DNA of 64,000 nt from positions 1 through 64,000 of the forward strand of contig NZ_AGBF01000011.1 of NCBI RefSeq assembly GCF_000225525.1, in the 5' to 3' direction. The notes beneath the pieces were generated by a model. The model had not been told where the DNA came from. It saw only the letters and a program-made list of their open reading frames with translations, and ran no database searches. The DNA comes from Streptomyces zinciresistens K42. Its GTDB lineage: Bacteria > Actinomycetota > Actinomycetes > Streptomycetales > Streptomycetaceae. Made by a program: the position numbers and the translations under genes. Shown here in pieces: positions 1 to 11,347 of the stretch (position 1 is the first letter of the stretch; the number at the start of each line of letters is the position of its first letter).

Positions 1-223
1 GTCCGCGCTGACGGCGCAGTCGGTCGCGGGCAGGGCCGTCGTACGCTCCCTGCGCGCGGCGCTCGCGCTGGTGCGCGCCCTGCGCGCCGGGCTGCCGGGC
101 GCGCCCGAGGCGGGCCCGCGCTTCCTGCGCGCCGAGACACCCCGGGGACCCGCTCCGCGCACGGTCGCGCTCCAGCACGCGGTGATCCGGCGCGGCCCGC
201 CGGCCGTCGTCCTCGCCGCCTGA
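1..223 (+). CDS. C-terminal end of an unrecognised protein (partial)
   Basis: The frame starting at base 2 is open from the window edge to a TGA at 221-223 and gives the last 73 residues of a protein that begins outside the window. The fragment is rich in Ala, Arg, Leu and Pro, has one weakly hydrophobic stretch, and ends in PPAVVLAA. Codon use has the strong third-position G/C expected of a Streptomyces gene. I recognise no motif and cannot assign a function. It lies upstream of the copper operon on the same strand, but a 317-base gap argues against co-transcription. Confidence 0.45.
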   Translation, partial: SALTAQSVAGRAVVRSLRAALALVRALRAGLPGAPEAGPRFLRAETPRGPAPRTVALQHAVIRRGPPAVVLAA

Positions 224-540
224 CCCGACGCGACCGTCCCCCCTGCCGGGGGTGAGGGGCCGCCGTCGACGGCGGCGCGCGCACCGGGAACCGCCGAAGC
301 AGGCGACCGATCCGCGGCCGTACCGCCCGACCGGTCACCTCCGCGCGCGTACTCCTCCTCACCCCAGGAATCCGGACCCTCACCCACAGTGGAGCACTTC
401 TCGATGAAGGCCACTCGCAGCGCCGCGGCGGACGTCCTCGCCCGCCGCCGGCGCCCCGTCCTCTGACCGCCCTCCGCTTCACCGCGCGTGCCGGGACCTG
501 CCCGCGCGCGCCGGAACTCTCACCACCGGGACATCCGCAT
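224..540. other. Intergenic region before the copper operon, with a possible gene remnant
   Basis: No full gene is visible. A short GC hairpin (CCCCCTGCCGGGGG) near 240 follows the upstream stop and may end transcription. A 20-codon reading frame starts with ATG at 403, has GGAG about ten bases before it, and reads MKATRSAAADVLARRRRPVL before a stop. It could be a leader peptide or the stump of a lost gene; related copper operons often have a YcnI-type gene here, but nothing in the sequence proves that. The promoter of the sco operon should lie in this stretch; I could not pick a clear -35/-10 pair. Confidence 0.4.
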
Positions 541-1200
541 ATGCGCAAGCAAGCCCTCGCGACGGCCGCACTGCTGGCCGTCGCCGCACTCACCCTCACC
601 GCCTGCGGCGGCGGTGCCGACAGCAGCGACAAGCCGCCCGTGACCGTGGTCTCCGAGCAGCCCGGCTCGGACAAGGCCGCCATCGTCCTCGACACCCCGT
701 TCGAGAAGCCGGACCTGGTCCTCACCGACACGAACGGCAAGAAGTACGACTTCCGCAAGGAGACCGCGGGCAAGGCCACGCTCGTCTACTTCGGCTACAC
801 CAGCTGCCCCGACGTGTGCCCGACGACGATGAGCAACATCGCCGTCGCCAAGAAGCAGCTGCCCAAGGACCAGCAGGACGCGCTGCGCGTCGTGTTCATC
901 ACGACCGACCCGGTGCGCGACACCTCGGCGGCCCTCGGCAAGTGGCTCAAGGGCATCGACCCGCAGATCGTCGGCCTGACCGGCGCGTTCCCCACCGTGC
1001 AGGCCGCCGCGCGCACCGTGGGCATCACCATCGAACCGCCGTACAAGGACAAGAACGGCCGGATGGTCTCCACCCACGGCACCCAGGTCATCGCCTTCTC
1101 CCCGAAGAGCGACGACGGTTACGTCGTCTACACCGAGGACACCCTCGTCGACGACTACGCCAAGGACCTCCCCAAGCTCCTGAAGGGAGCGAAGCCGTGA
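541..1200 (+). CDS. sco: Sco-family copper metallochaperone (SCO1/SenC)
   Basis: Predicted extracytoplasmic lipoprotein of 219 residues that carries Cu to the CuA centre of cytochrome c oxidase; in Streptomyces lividans the homologous protein is also needed for copper-dependent morphogenesis (known for the family). The sequence shows a lipoprotein signal ending ALTLTAC with the lipid Cys at residue 22, a thioredoxin fold, the CxxxC copper site TSCPDVCP (Cys89, Cys93) and the third ligand His179 in STHGTQ. Length is typical. The stop overlaps the next start (GTGA), so it is translationally coupled to ecuC. It is the first gene of a four-gene copper operon. Confidence 0.93.
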   Translation: MRKQALATAALLAVAALTLTACGGGADSSDKPPVTVVSEQPGSDKAAIVLDTPFEKPDLVLTDTNGKKYDFRKETAGKATLVYFGYTSCPDVCPTTMSNIAVAKKQLPKDQQDALRVVFITTDPVRDTSAALGKWLKGIDPQIVGLTGAFPTVQAAARTVGITIEPPYKDKNGRMVSTHGTQVIAFSPKSDDGYVVYTEDTLVDDYAKDLPKLLKGAKP

Positions 1201-1643
1201 AGCGCTTCGCCGTGCCCGCGGCGGCACTGACCGGGGCCCTGCTCCTGGCCGGCTGCGGCTCCGGGGGCTCCCAGGCCGACCTGTCCGTCAGCGGCGCCTA
1301 CATGCGCCAGCCGGTGTCCGACACCATGGCGGCCGGCTTCCTGACGATCACCAACAAGGGCGGTACGCGGGACAAGTTGACGTCCATCACCAGTGACCTC
1401 GGTGTGGTGACCATGAACTCGAACATCAACGAGGCGATGCGCGTGGTCAAGAGCTTCGACGTCCCCGCGCGCGGCCGACTCGTCTTCGCGAGCGGCGGCA
1501 ACCATCTGATGTTCGAGAAGCTGACCCGCAAGCCGAAGGAGGGTGAGACGGTGACCGTACGGCTCAACTTCACCGACTCGAAGCCGGTGAGCGTGCGGCT
1601 CCCGGTGAAGTCGACGACGTACAGCCCGAAGACCGGACGCTGA
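1197..1643 (+). CDS. ecuC: PCu(A)C-type extracytoplasmic copper chaperone (ECuC)
   Basis: A 148-residue lipoprotein-like copper chaperone; in S. lividans the equivalent protein passes Cu(I) to Sco. The start is a GTG overlapping the sco stop by four bases. The signal ends LLLAGC, with the lipid Cys at residue 20. The family ligand pattern is His (or Met), ten residues, Met, 21 residues, His-x-Met. Here Met81 and the pair His103/Met105 (GGNHLMFE) have exactly the 21-residue spacing. The segment where the first His is expected reads VVTMNSNINEAM, without a His, and seems about three residues short; Met73 may substitute. The fold otherwise matches. Confidence 0.88.
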   Translation: MKRFAVPAAALTGALLLAGCGSGGSQADLSVSGAYMRQPVSDTMAAGFLTITNKGGTRDKLTSITSDLGVVTMNSNINEAMRVVKSFDVPARGRLVFASGGNHLMFEKLTRKPKEGETVTVRLNFTDSKPVSVRLPVKSTTYSPKTGR

Positions 1644-1656
1644 GGGGGACACCGCG

Positions 1657-3762
<2,106 letters not shown>

Positions 3763-3770
3763 ACCACACC

Positions 3771-5135
3771 ATGGCAGACCAGATGGCTGACCACCCGTCC
3801 CTTCCGCAGGGCCGCCCGCCGCGGACCCCCGAGCCGTCCGCGACGGCTGGCACGTCCGACGCGTCCGGCACGTCCGGCGCGTCCGGGGGCGCGGCACCGG
3901 GGAGTACGGACACCCGGGCGGGCGTGACCCGGCGGCGGCTGCTCGGCACGGCGGGCGCGAGCGGGCTGGTGCTCGGCGCGGCCGGCGGAGCCGTCGGCTA
4001 CGCCGCCCGGCCCGCCGAGGCCACCCCGCTGACCTCGCTGGGGGCCGGAGAGGTGATGTTTCACGGGAAACATCAGCCCGGCATCCTCCAGCGCCTTCAG
4101 GCGCGCGGCCATCTCGTCGCCTTCGACCTGAAGCCCGGGGTGGGCCGCAGGGAGGCGGCGGCACTGCTGCGCCGCTGGTCGGAGACGGCCCGGCGGCTGA
4201 TGGCGGGCGAGGGCGCGCGGCAGGACGACACGGCTGTCGCGCGCGACGCCGGTCCGTCGTCCCTGACGATCACCTTCGGCTTCGGGCACGGCTTCTTCGC
4301 GCGGACCGGCCTGGAGAAGCAGCGCCCCGTCTCCCTCGACCCGCTGCCGGACTTCTCCTCCGACCGGCTCGACAAGGCGCGCAGCGACGGCGATCTGTGG
4401 GTGCAGATCGGCGCCGACGACGCCCTGGTGGCCTTCCACGCGCTGCGCGCGATCCAGCGGGACGCGGGCCTGGCCGCCTCGGTGCGCTGGCAGATGAACG
4501 GCTTCAACCGCTCGCCCGGCGCCACCGCGTCACCCATGACGGCGCGCAACCTGATGGGCCAGATGGACGGGACGCGCAATCCGAAGCCCTCGGAGGCCGA
4601 CTTCAACGAGCGGATCTTCGTGCCGGACTCCGGCGCCAAGGACCCCGCGTGGATGGCGAACGGCTCCTACGCCGTCGTACGCCGTATCCGCATGCTGCTG
4701 GACGACTGGGAGCGGCTCGGCCTCAAGGAGCAGGAGGACGTCGTGGGACGGCGCAAGTCGGACGGGGCGCCGCTGTCGGGGGGCTCCGAGAAGACCGCGA
4801 TGGACCTGGACAAGACGGACGCGGCCGGGAACCTGGTCGTGCCGATCAACGCGCACGCGCGCATCACCCGGCCCGACCAGAACGGCGGCGCGGCGATGCT
4901 GCGGCGCCCCTTCTCGTTCCACGACGGCATCGACGGGGACGGGGTGCCGGACGCGGGGCTGCTGTTCATCTGCTGGCAGGCCGACCCGCTGCGGGCGTTC
5001 GTCCCGGTCCAGCGCAAGCTCGACCGGGGCGACGCGCTGTCGGAGTACGTCCGCCACGAGGCGAGCGGGCTGTTCGCGGTGCCGGGCGGCGCGGCGCGGG
5101 GGGAGTACGTGGGGCAGGCGCTGCTGGAGGGGTGA
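3771..5135 (+). CDS. dtpA: Tat-exported dye-decolourising haem peroxidase DtpA
   Basis: A 454-residue DyP-type peroxidase, exported folded by the Tat system. The start ATG is eight bases after the copCD stop. An unusually long N-region precedes the twin-arginine motif TRRRLLG (residues 53-59) and a hydrophobic stretch ending near residue 84. The DyP signature GQMDG is at 263-267 (catalytic Asp266), the proximal haem His is His362 in NAHARIT, and the distal Arg is in LRRPFSF near 378. In S. lividans the equivalent enzyme sits in the same sco operon and supports maturation of the copper oxidase GlxA, so a role in copper-dependent development is likely. A near-parS sequence lies inside the gene at 4058. 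Confidence 0.93.
   Translation: MADQMADHPSLPQGRPPRTPEPSATAGTSDASGTSGASGGAAPGSTDTRAGVTRRRLLGTAGASGLVLGAAGGAVGYAARPAEATPLTSLGAGEVMFHGKHQPGILQRLQARGHLVAFDLKPGVGRREAAALLRRWSETARRLMAGEGARQDDTAVARDAGPSSLTITFGFGHGFFARTGLEKQRPVSLDPLPDFSSDRLDKARSDGDLWVQIGADDALVAFHALRAIQRDAGLAASVRWQMNGFNRSPGATASPMTARNLMGQMDGTRNPKPSEADFNERIFVPDSGAKDPAWMANGSYAVVRRIRMLLDDWERLGLKEQEDVVGRRKSDGAPLSGGSEKTAMDLDKTDAAGNLVVPINAHARITRPDQNGGAAMLRRPFSFHDGIDGDGVPDAGLLFICWQADPLRAFVPVQRKLDRGDALSEYVRHEASGLFAVPGGAARGEYVGQALLEG
4058..4071 (+). promoter_or_regulatory. parS-like site, one mismatch, inside dtpA
   Basis: GTTTCACGGGAAAC differs from the consensus parS GTTTCACGTGAAAC at one centre base. It encodes part of the conserved DyP segment MFHGKHQ. 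It uses TTT for Phe and AAA for Lys, codons that are rare in such GC-rich genes, which hints at selection on the DNA sequence itself. ParB binding is not proven. Confidence 0.4.
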
Positions 5136-5250
5136 CGGCGCCGGGGAGACCGTGCGGGTACGGCACAGGCGTACGAGGGTGGGGTCGCCCCGGGGAGTGG
5201 CCCGCGGCCGCGGGGCGTGCGCCGGGCCCTGCGGCCATTAGGGTGAGGTC

Positions 5251-6183
5251 ATGCCAGCGAGCTATGCCTATCTCGGCCCCGAGGGCACCTTCACCGAGGT
5301 CGCCCTGCGCACGCTCCCGGAGGCCGCGACCCGGGAACTGATCCCCTACGTGTCCGTGCAGTCCGCGCTGGACGCGGTGCGGGCCGGGGAGGCCGAGGCC
5401 GCGTTCGTGCCGATCGAGAACTCCGTCGAGGGCGGCATCACGACCACCCTGGACGAGCTGGTCGCCGGCACACCGCTGATGATCTACCGCGAGGTGCTGC
5501 TGTCGATCACCTTCGCGCTGCTGGTGCGGCCTGGCACGCGGCTGGCGGACATCAAGACGGTCTCCGCGCACCCGGCGGCCCAGCCGCAGGTGCGCAACTG
5601 GCTGAAGAAGAACCTGCCGGACGCCCACTGGGAGTCGGCCGCCTCGAACGCGGACGCCGCGCGCCTGGTCCAGGAGGGGCAGTACGACGCCGCCTTCGCC
5701 GGGGAGTTCGCGGCCGCCCGGTACGGCCTGGAGGCGCTGGAGACCGGCATCCACGACGCGGAGAACGCGCAGACGCGGTTCGTGCTGGTCGGCCGACCCG
5801 CGCGGCCCGCGGCGCCGACCGGGGCGGACAAGACCTCGGTCGTGCTGTGGCAGCGTGACGACCACCCCGGTGGACTGCGGGATCTGCTGGGCGAGTTTGC
5901 GACGCGCGGGATCAACCTGATGCTGCTCCAGTCCCGTCCGACCGGTGCGGGCATCGGGAACTACTGCTTCTGCGTCGATGCCGAGGGCCACATCTCCGAC
6001 CGCAGGGTGGCCGAGGCGCTGATGGGGCTGAAGCGGATCTGTCTGGAGGTGCGGTTCCTGGGGTCGTACCCGCGCGCGGACCTGCGGCCCGCGGAGGTGC
6101 AGGCGCCGTGGCGGGGCACCTCGGACGAGGCGTTCATGTCGGCCGCCGACTGGGTGGCGCGGTGCCAGGACGGGCGGTTCTGA
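5251..6183 (+). CDS. pheA: Prephenate dehydratase
   Basis: A 310-residue monofunctional enzyme that converts prephenate to phenylpyruvate, the committed step of phenylalanine synthesis. Sequence evidence: PIENSVEGG (54-62), the catalytic TRF motif at Thr175-Phe177, and a C-terminal ACT domain (about 194-275) whose phenylalanine-binding motif appears as QSRPT (227-231; usually ESRPT). It is therefore probably feedback inhibited by Phe. The ATG start has GTGAGG just upstream. It is transcribed in the same direction as serS but separated from it by about 600 bases, so it is probably a separate unit. Confidence 0.95.
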   Translation: MPASYAYLGPEGTFTEVALRTLPEAATRELIPYVSVQSALDAVRAGEAEAAFVPIENSVEGGITTTLDELVAGTPLMIYREVLLSITFALLVRPGTRLADIKTVSAHPAAQPQVRNWLKKNLPDAHWESAASNADAARLVQEGQYDAAFAGEFAAARYGLEALETGIHDAENAQTRFVLVGRPARPAAPTGADKTSVVLWQRDDHPGGLRDLLGEFATRGINLMLLQSRPTGAGIGNYCFCVDAEGHISDRRVAEALMGLKRICLEVRFLGSYPRADLRPAEVQAPWRGTSDEAFMSAADWVARCQDGRF

Positions 6184-6287
6184 GCGGTCGCGGCCGCGGC
6201 GGCCGGTGCTGCGCCGGTGCCGGGTCGGGGACGTCCGCCGGGTCGGGGTGTCAGGGGCTTCTGGCCGGTCCTACCTGCTGATTGTCG

Positions 6288-6600
6288 TTATCCACAGGAG
6301 TTATCCACAGACGCTCATCTCGACCTGGGGACAAGTCGACAAGCATGGGTGAGTCTGTCGACAAGTCGGCCCCCTGACCCCAAGACCGTCCATCATCCCG
6401 CACCTCACTCTTCGTCCAGCCTTTTCCGATGGGTCACTCTTTGAGGCGACCGCTTTCCACTCGAAAGTGAGGGTGAGGTGGGTTTGCCCTGGGAATCCTC
6501 AAGCTGCCGGACGGATTCCGGAGTGATCCATTCCGACGTCCACAGTCCATCCACACACCCTGTGGATAACTTTTCCAGGGTCGGGGATTCCTGTGGACAA
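6288..6600. promoter_or_regulatory. DnaA-box cluster between pheA and serS
   Basis: The 610-base gap 6184-6793 has no convincing gene, but it holds several nine-base DnaA boxes: TTATCCACA at 6288-6296 and 6301-6309 on the plus strand, TTATCCACA at 6561-6569 on the minus strand, and the exact Streptomyces-type TTGTCCACA at 6592-6600 on the minus strand. A one-mismatch box (TTGTCGACA) lies at 6356-6364 on the minus strand. The stretch is AT-richer than its surroundings. It may titrate DnaA or couple serS expression to DnaA. Confidence 0.65.
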
Positions 6601-6698
6601 CCAGGAGGCGCCCAGGACCCAAGTCCCGCTCTCCGTAAGGGGATCGAGTCAACCGGACGCCGCGGCAGCACTTCGTTCCAGGGAGCGGGGCACCGATA

Positions 6699-6727
6699 TT
6701 GACACGCCTGGCAATTCACCCATAACA
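6699..6727 (+). promoter_or_regulatory. Candidate serS promoter
   Basis: A TTGACA hexamer at 6699-6704 is followed, after 17 bases, by ATAACA at 6722-6727, about 65 bases before the serS start. The -35 is a perfect vegetative (HrdB-type) match and the -10 is moderate. The assignment rests on sequence only. Confidence 0.4.
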
Positions 6728-6793
6728 GAACGTAAGCCGCACTTCGGAATAGTGAGTCGTGGGCTGTCACCCCGCCCCGGTAGCCTTGGCCGC

Positions 6794-8071
6794 GTGATTG
6801 ACCTTCGCCTGCTCCGTGAGGACCCCGACCGAGTGCGCGCCTCGCAGCGCGCCCGTGGAGAGGACGTCGCGCTCGTCGACGCCCTCCTGTCTGCCGACGA
6901 GCGGCGCAGGTCGTCCGGCGTCCGCTTCGACGAGCTCCGCGCCGAGCAGAAGCAGCTCGGCAAGCTCATCCCCAAGGCCGCCGGCGACGAGAAGGCCGAG
7001 CTGCTGAAGAAGGCGAGCCGGCTGGCCGCCGACGTCAAGGCGGCCGACGCCGAGCGCGACGCCGCCGACGTGGAGACCCAGGAGCTGCTGGTCCGGCTCG
7101 GCAACCTCGTGCACCCGGACGTGCCGGTGGGCGGCGAGGAGGACTTCGTCACCCTGGAGACGCACGGCGAGATCCGCGACTTCGCCGCCGAGGGCTTCGA
7201 ACCCCGGGACCACCTGGAGCTCGGCACCCTCCTCGGCGCGATCGACGTCGAGCGCGGCGCGAAGGTCTCCGGCTCGCGCTTCTACTTCCTCACCGGCGTC
7301 GGCGCCCTGCTGGAACTGGCGCTGGTGAACGCGGCGATGGCCCAGGCGACCGCGGCCGGATTCACGCCGATGCTGACCCCGGCGCTGGTCCGTCCCCAGT
7401 CGATGGCGGGCACCGGCTTCCTCGGCCAGGCCGCGCAGGACGTCTACCACCTCGACAAGGACGACCTGTACCTGGTCGGCACCTCCGAGGTGCCGCTCGC
7501 CGCGTACCACATGGACGAGATCCTCGACGCCGACAAGCTCCCCCTGCGCTACGCGGGCTTCTCGCCGTGCTTCCGCCGCGAGGCCGGCTCGCACGGCAAG
7601 GACACCCGCGGCATCTTCCGGGTGCACCAGTTCGACAAGGTCGAGATGTTCTCCTACGTCGCTTCCGAGGACTCGCGGGCCGAGCACCAGCGCCTGCTGG
7701 AGTGGGAGAAGCAGTGGCTGACGTCGCTGGAGCTGCCGTACCGCGTCATCGACGTCGCCTCCGGCGACCTCGGCGCCTCGGCGTCGCGCAAGTTCGACTG
7801 CGAGGCGTGGATCCCGACACAGGGCAAGTACCGCGAGCTGACGTCGACCTCGGACTGCACCGAGTTCCAGTCCCGCCGCCTGTCGATCCGCGTCCGTGAC
7901 GGCAAGCAGGTCAAGCCGCTGGCCACGCTGAACGGCACCCTGTGCGCCGTACCGCGCACCATCGTGGCGATCCTGGAGAACCACCAGCAGGCCGACGGCT
8001 CCGTGCGGGTTCCCGAGGTGCTGCGCCCGTACCTGGGCGGCCGCGAGGTCCTGGAGCCGGTGGCCAGGTGA
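6794..8071 (+). CDS. serS: Seryl-tRNA synthetase
   Basis: A 425-residue class II synthetase that charges tRNA-Ser. The GTG start gives the canonical N-terminus [11 protein letters not shown]; a longer upstream reading frame lacks family similarity. The N-terminal helical arm (to about 110) is a coiled coil that grips the tRNA variable arm. Motif 2 is seen as [20 protein letters not shown] (about 259-278), and motif 3 around [17 protein letters not shown] (about 378-394). The HAD gene behind it overlaps the stop by four bases. Its neighbour at 9032 is a serine-type tRNA-like gene. Confidence 0.96.
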   Translation: MIDLRLLREDPDRVRASQRARGEDVALVDALLSADERRRSSGVRFDELRAEQKQLGKLIPKAAGDEKAELLKKASRLAADVKAADAERDAADVETQELLVRLGNLVHPDVPVGGEEDFVTLETHGEIRDFAAEGFEPRDHLELGTLLGAIDVERGAKVSGSRFYFLTGVGALLELALVNAAMAQATAAGFTPMLTPALVRPQSMAGTGFLGQAAQDVYHLDKDDLYLVGTSEVPLAAYHMDEILDADKLPLRYAGFSPCFRREAGSHGKDTRGIFRVHQFDKVEMFSYVASEDSRAEHQRLLEWEKQWLTSLELPYRVIDVASGDLGASASRKFDCEAWIPTQGKYRELTSTSDCTEFQSRRLSIRVRDGKQVKPLATLNGTLCAVPRTIVAILENHQQADGSVRVPEVLRPYLGGREVLEPVAR

Positions 8072-8907
8072 GCGGCACGGCTCCCGCCCGGGACAGCGAG
8101 ACCGCGCCGGGAGGGTTCCCCTACCGGCTGATCGCGACCGATCTCGACGGAACGCTTCTGCGCTCCGACGAGTCGGTCTCGCGCCGCACCCGTGACGCCC
8201 TCGGCGCGGCCACCGGGGCGGGCGCCGCACACATCGTCGTCACGGGCCGCGCGGTCCCCTGGACCCGGCACATCCTGGACGACCTGGGCTACCGGGGGCT
8301 CGCGGTGTGCGGTCAGGGCGCGCAGGTGTACCACGCCGGTGAGCACCGGCTGCTGACCTCGGTGACGCTGGACCGCGGGCTGGCCGGGGTGGCGCTCGCG
8401 AAGATCGAGGCGGAGGTCGGCCCGCTGCACCTGGCGGCGAGCCGCGACGGTCTGGACGGCGACGTGCTGGTGGGCCCCGGGTACGCGGTGACGGGCGCCC
8501 TTCCGTCGACCCCGTTCACGGATGCGGCGGACCTGTGGACCGCGCCGCTCAACAAGATCTACATACAGCATCCCGAGCTGTCCGACGACGACCTCGCGGA
8601 GGCCGCGCGCCGGGCCGCGGGCGGCTTCGTCACGGTGGCGATGGCGGGCGAGGGCATCGTGGAACTGCTGCCGCTCGGCCTGTCCAAGGCCACCGGCCTC
8701 TCCCTGGCGGCCCGCCGTCTGGGACTGAAGGCGGCGGACACGATCGCCTTCGGCGACATGCCCAACGACCTGCCGATGTTCGCCTGGGCGTCCTACGGGG
8801 TGGCCATGGCCGGCGCCCACGCCGAACTCAAGGCGGTGGCCGACGAGGTGACGGCCTCCCCCGAGGACGACGGCATCGCGCTGGTGCTGGAGCGCCTGCT
8901 GGGCTGA
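8068..8907 (+). CDS. HAD-superfamily (Cof-like) phosphatase
   Basis: A 279-residue cytosolic phosphatase of HAD subclass IIB. The GTG start lies in the GTGA overlap with serS, so it is translationally coupled. Motif I is DLDGTL (about residues 26-31), motif II is VTGR, and motif IV is [11 protein letters not shown]; a large cap lies between II and III. Such enzymes hydrolyse sugar or nucleotide phosphates; the substrate cannot be read from sequence. A paralogue of similar architecture is at 19317-20177. Confidence 0.88.
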   Translation: MSGTAPARDSETAPGGFPYRLIATDLDGTLLRSDESVSRRTRDALGAATGAGAAHIVVTGRAVPWTRHILDDLGYRGLAVCGQGAQVYHAGEHRLLTSVTLDRGLAGVALAKIEAEVGPLHLAASRDGLDGDVLVGPGYAVTGALPSTPFTDAADLWTAPLNKIYIQHPELSDDDLAEAARRAAGGFVTVAMAGEGIVELLPLGLSKATGLSLAARRLGLKAADTIAFGDMPNDLPMFAWASYGVAMAGAHAELKAVADEVTASPEDDGIALVLERLLG

Positions 8908-9031
8908 GCCGGGCCGAGCGCCTGCCCCGGGCTGCCGATGGGGCGGGCGGCTGGAGGCCCGGCGGGCCCGTCCTGGCGTGCAGGGCACCGCGGGCGGGTG
9001 TCGGCGTAGGTTCATCGGTCCACAGATGTCG

Positions 9032-9116
<85 letters not shown>

Positions 9117-9381
9117 GGGTGGGCGACCCACGCGAGAGCGACATCGCGTGCTCGAAGCGGCCGCCCCGGGCAGCTCCTCGTGCGGAGCGGGCTCGGCGGT
9201 GGCGTACCTACACCGGAACCCGCCGCGGGCTGCCCTGTCGGGAGCCGGACGGACTGTCGTGCAGAGACATCGCCCCGCTCCTCTCCCAGAACGCGGCGCC
9301 GGACTCGGCCGGCGGTTCGGACAGGACCATCGTGCCCGGCCGCCGGACCGGACGCCACTGAATAAAACAGCCGTACGACGC

Positions 9382-9585
9382 TCAGCGCCGGCGCCACCAG
9401 CGGCGGCGCGCCTTGCTGAAGAACCACCCGGCGGGCGGTTCGTCCGAGCGCCACGGCTGCGGCTCGGGTTCCTCGCGGCGCCAGCGCGCGGCCAGCATCC
9501 GGGCGCGGGCGGACGGTTCGGACGTCGGCGCGGACCGCACGAAGTCCTCGTCGAGCACGAGGTCGTCGTCCCCGTCGTCCGCCAT
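9382..9585 (-). CDS. Small conserved hypothetical protein, Trp/Arg-rich C-terminus
   Basis: A 67-residue protein. The N-terminus is very acidic (MADDGDDDLVLDEDFV), the middle is Arg/Glu-rich, and the tail is basic and aromatic (FFSKARRRWWRRR). No membrane helix, signal or enzyme motif is visible. I recall similar short proteins at this place in other Streptomyces, which supports a real gene; its function is unknown. The 265 bases between it and the tRNA at 9116 hold nothing I can identify. Confidence 0.6.
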   Translation of the reverse strand: MADDGDDDLVLDEDFVRSAPTSEPSARARMLAARWRREEPEPQPWRSDEPPAGWFFSKARRRWWRRR

Positions 9586-9705
9586 CGCGTGCCTCCCCGC
9601 GCCTCCCGGTCCGGCCGCCCGCCGGACCGGACGCCTGTCCCGCCCAGTGTGCCCGTGCGGAGGTCAAACCCCCGTGAAGGGCGGGCCCGCGCGGGGCCCG
9701 CCCTG

Positions 9706-10425
9706 CTACTCCTCGCCCGCCAGCGTGAGCGAGCGCAGCTTCTGCCCCGCGTACCAGGTCGCGAGGACGGTGACCGCGATCAGCAGCACGGTGGCCGTGG
9801 TCAGGCCGACGTCCGAGGTCACCATGTCCCCGCCGGCCACCTTCTGCGCCACGGCCAGCGACCACTGCTGGACGCTCAGCGTGCGCGCGCCCGGCACCAG
9901 CGAGCCGAACAGGGCCTCCCAGACGAGGGCGTAGACGAGTCCGAAGACCACCGCGTGCCGCGAGACCGTGCCGAGCAGCAGGAAGAGCGCGGCGTAGGCG
10001 ATGGAGGCGACCAGTGCGGCCACCGTGTAGGCGACGGCGATCTGCTGGCCGTTGCCGTTGAGGATGAAGCCGGCGATGAAGGTCGGCAGCGCCGAGAACA
10101 CCATCGTCACGGCGACCGCCACGATCAGCTTGGTGAAGATGATCGTGGGCCGCTTCAGCGGCTTGGACAGCAGGTACACCACCGAGCCGTCGTCGATCTC
10201 GGGCCCGATGGCACCGGTACCGGCGATGACGCCGATGATCGGCACCATGGTGGCGAGCGCGAGCCCGCCGAGCAGGTCGGCCGCGGTCTGGTCGTCGGCG
10301 CCGGCCAGGACGCGGACGGCCACCGAGAGCGCGATGAGCAGGACGGGCAGCGCGGCCAGGATGAGGGCCCGGCGGCGGCCGAGCAGGGCCCGGTAGGTGA
10401 GCCGGGCGACTGTGGGGTCGTACAT
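9706..10425 (-). CDS. ABC-2 type transporter permease
   Basis: A 239-residue integral membrane protein with about six hydrophobic helices (for example LILAALPVLLIALSVAVRVL and the stretch around residues 130-160). It ends the four-gene operon 13225-9706 and follows its cognate ATPase by ten bases. The pairing ATPase-permease-ATPase-permease suggests two ABC-2 exporters, or one heteromeric exporter. The substrate is unknown; related pairs often export drugs, lipids or peptides. Confidence 0.85.
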   Translation of the reverse strand: MYDPTVARLTYRALLGRRRALILAALPVLLIALSVAVRVLAGADDQTAADLLGGLALATMVPIIGVIAGTGAIGPEIDDGSVVYLLSKPLKRPTIIFTKLIVAVAVTMVFSALPTFIAGFILNGNGQQIAVAYTVAALVASIAYAALFLLLGTVSRHAVVFGLVYALVWEALFGSLVPGARTLSVQQWSLAVAQKVAGGDMVTSDVGLTTATVLLIAVTVLATWYAGQKLRSLTLAGEE

Positions 10426-10435
10426 CTTCGGCCTC

Positions 10436-11347
10436 CTACGCCGCGACGAGATACGAGAAGACGGACTCGAGGGACTCGTCGGACGGCGAGACCGTGAGCA
10501 GGCGGATGCCGTGCTCGCGCGCCACCCTGGGCAGCAGCGCGGTGAAGCGGCCGAAGTCGACGGCCTGGACGTGCAGCGCGCCCTCGGCCAGGTCGACCTC
10601 GATGCCGGACGTCGACGGGTCGGCGATCAGCGCCGCCGCGAGGGTGCGGTCGTCGCTGGAGCGCACCAGGTAGCGGTGCGGGCGGTCGGTCATCAGACGG
10701 CGGATCTTGCGGAAGTCGCCGCTGGCCGCGTGCCGGCCGGCGACCACGACCTCGATGTGCCAGGCCAGTTGCTCGACCTCTTCGAGGATGTGGGACGAGA
10801 ACAGCACCGTGCGGCCCTCGTCGCCCATCTTCCTGAGCAGGTCCATCAGCTGCATGCGCTGGCGCGGGTCCATGCCGTTGAAGGGCTCGTCGAGCAGCAG
10901 CAGCGAGGGCTCGTGGACGAGGGCGCTCGCCATCTTCACGCGCTGGCGCATGCCCTTGGAGTACGTCGAGACCTTGCGGTCCTGCGCGTACTCCATCTCG
11001 ACCGTGGCCAGCGCCTTCTGGGCCGCCTTGGCGCCCAGGCCGTGCAGCTCGGCGTTGGCGACGACGAACTCGCGGCCGGTGAGGAAGTCGTACATCGCCT
11101 CGCGCTCGGGGACGATGCCGATGTGCCGGTAGACCGCCTCGTTGCGCCACACCTGCCGGCCGTCGAGCGTGATGCTGCCGGTGGAGGGCGCGAGGAAGCC
11201 GGCCATCATGTTGATCAGGGTGGACTTCCCGGCGCCGTTGGGGCCGAGCAGGCCCGTCACACCGGGGCCGATCGTCATGGTGATGTCGTTGACGGCGACC
11301 ACGTTGCCGAACCAGCGGGAGACGTGGTCGATCGAGAGCGTGGTCAC
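10436..11347 (-). CDS. ABC transporter ATP-binding protein
   Basis: A 303-residue ATPase with a GTG start that overlaps the stop of the upstream permease by four bases; the protein reads VTTLSIDHVSRWFGN. Walker A is GPNGAGKST (35-43), the signature is YSKGMRQRV, and Walker B is LLLLDEPFNGMDP, followed by a switch His in SSHILEE. The C-terminal 90 residues form the regulatory extension common in ABC-2 drug and lipid exporters. It should power the permease at 9706-10425. Confidence 0.92.
   Translation of the reverse strand: MTTLSIDHVSRWFGNVVAVNDITMTIGPGVTGLLGPNGAGKSTLINMMAGFLAPSTGSITLDGRQVWRNEAVYRHIGIVPEREAMYDFLTGREFVVANAELHGLGAKAAQKALATVEMEYAQDRKVSTYSKGMRQRVKMASALVHEPSLLLLDEPFNGMDPRQRMQLMDLLRKMGDEGRTVLFSSHILEEVEQLAWHIEVVVAGRHAASGDFRKIRRLMTDRPHRYLVRSSDDRTLAAALIADPSTSGIEVDLAEGALHVQAVDFGRFTALLPRVAREHGIRLLTVSPSDESLESVFSYLVAA

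Noticed and set aside
520..1227. Long minus-strand reading frame opposite sco
   Set aside because: It lies fully across a well-supported gene and has the Arg/Gly/Ala composition typical of antisense frames in high-GC DNA.
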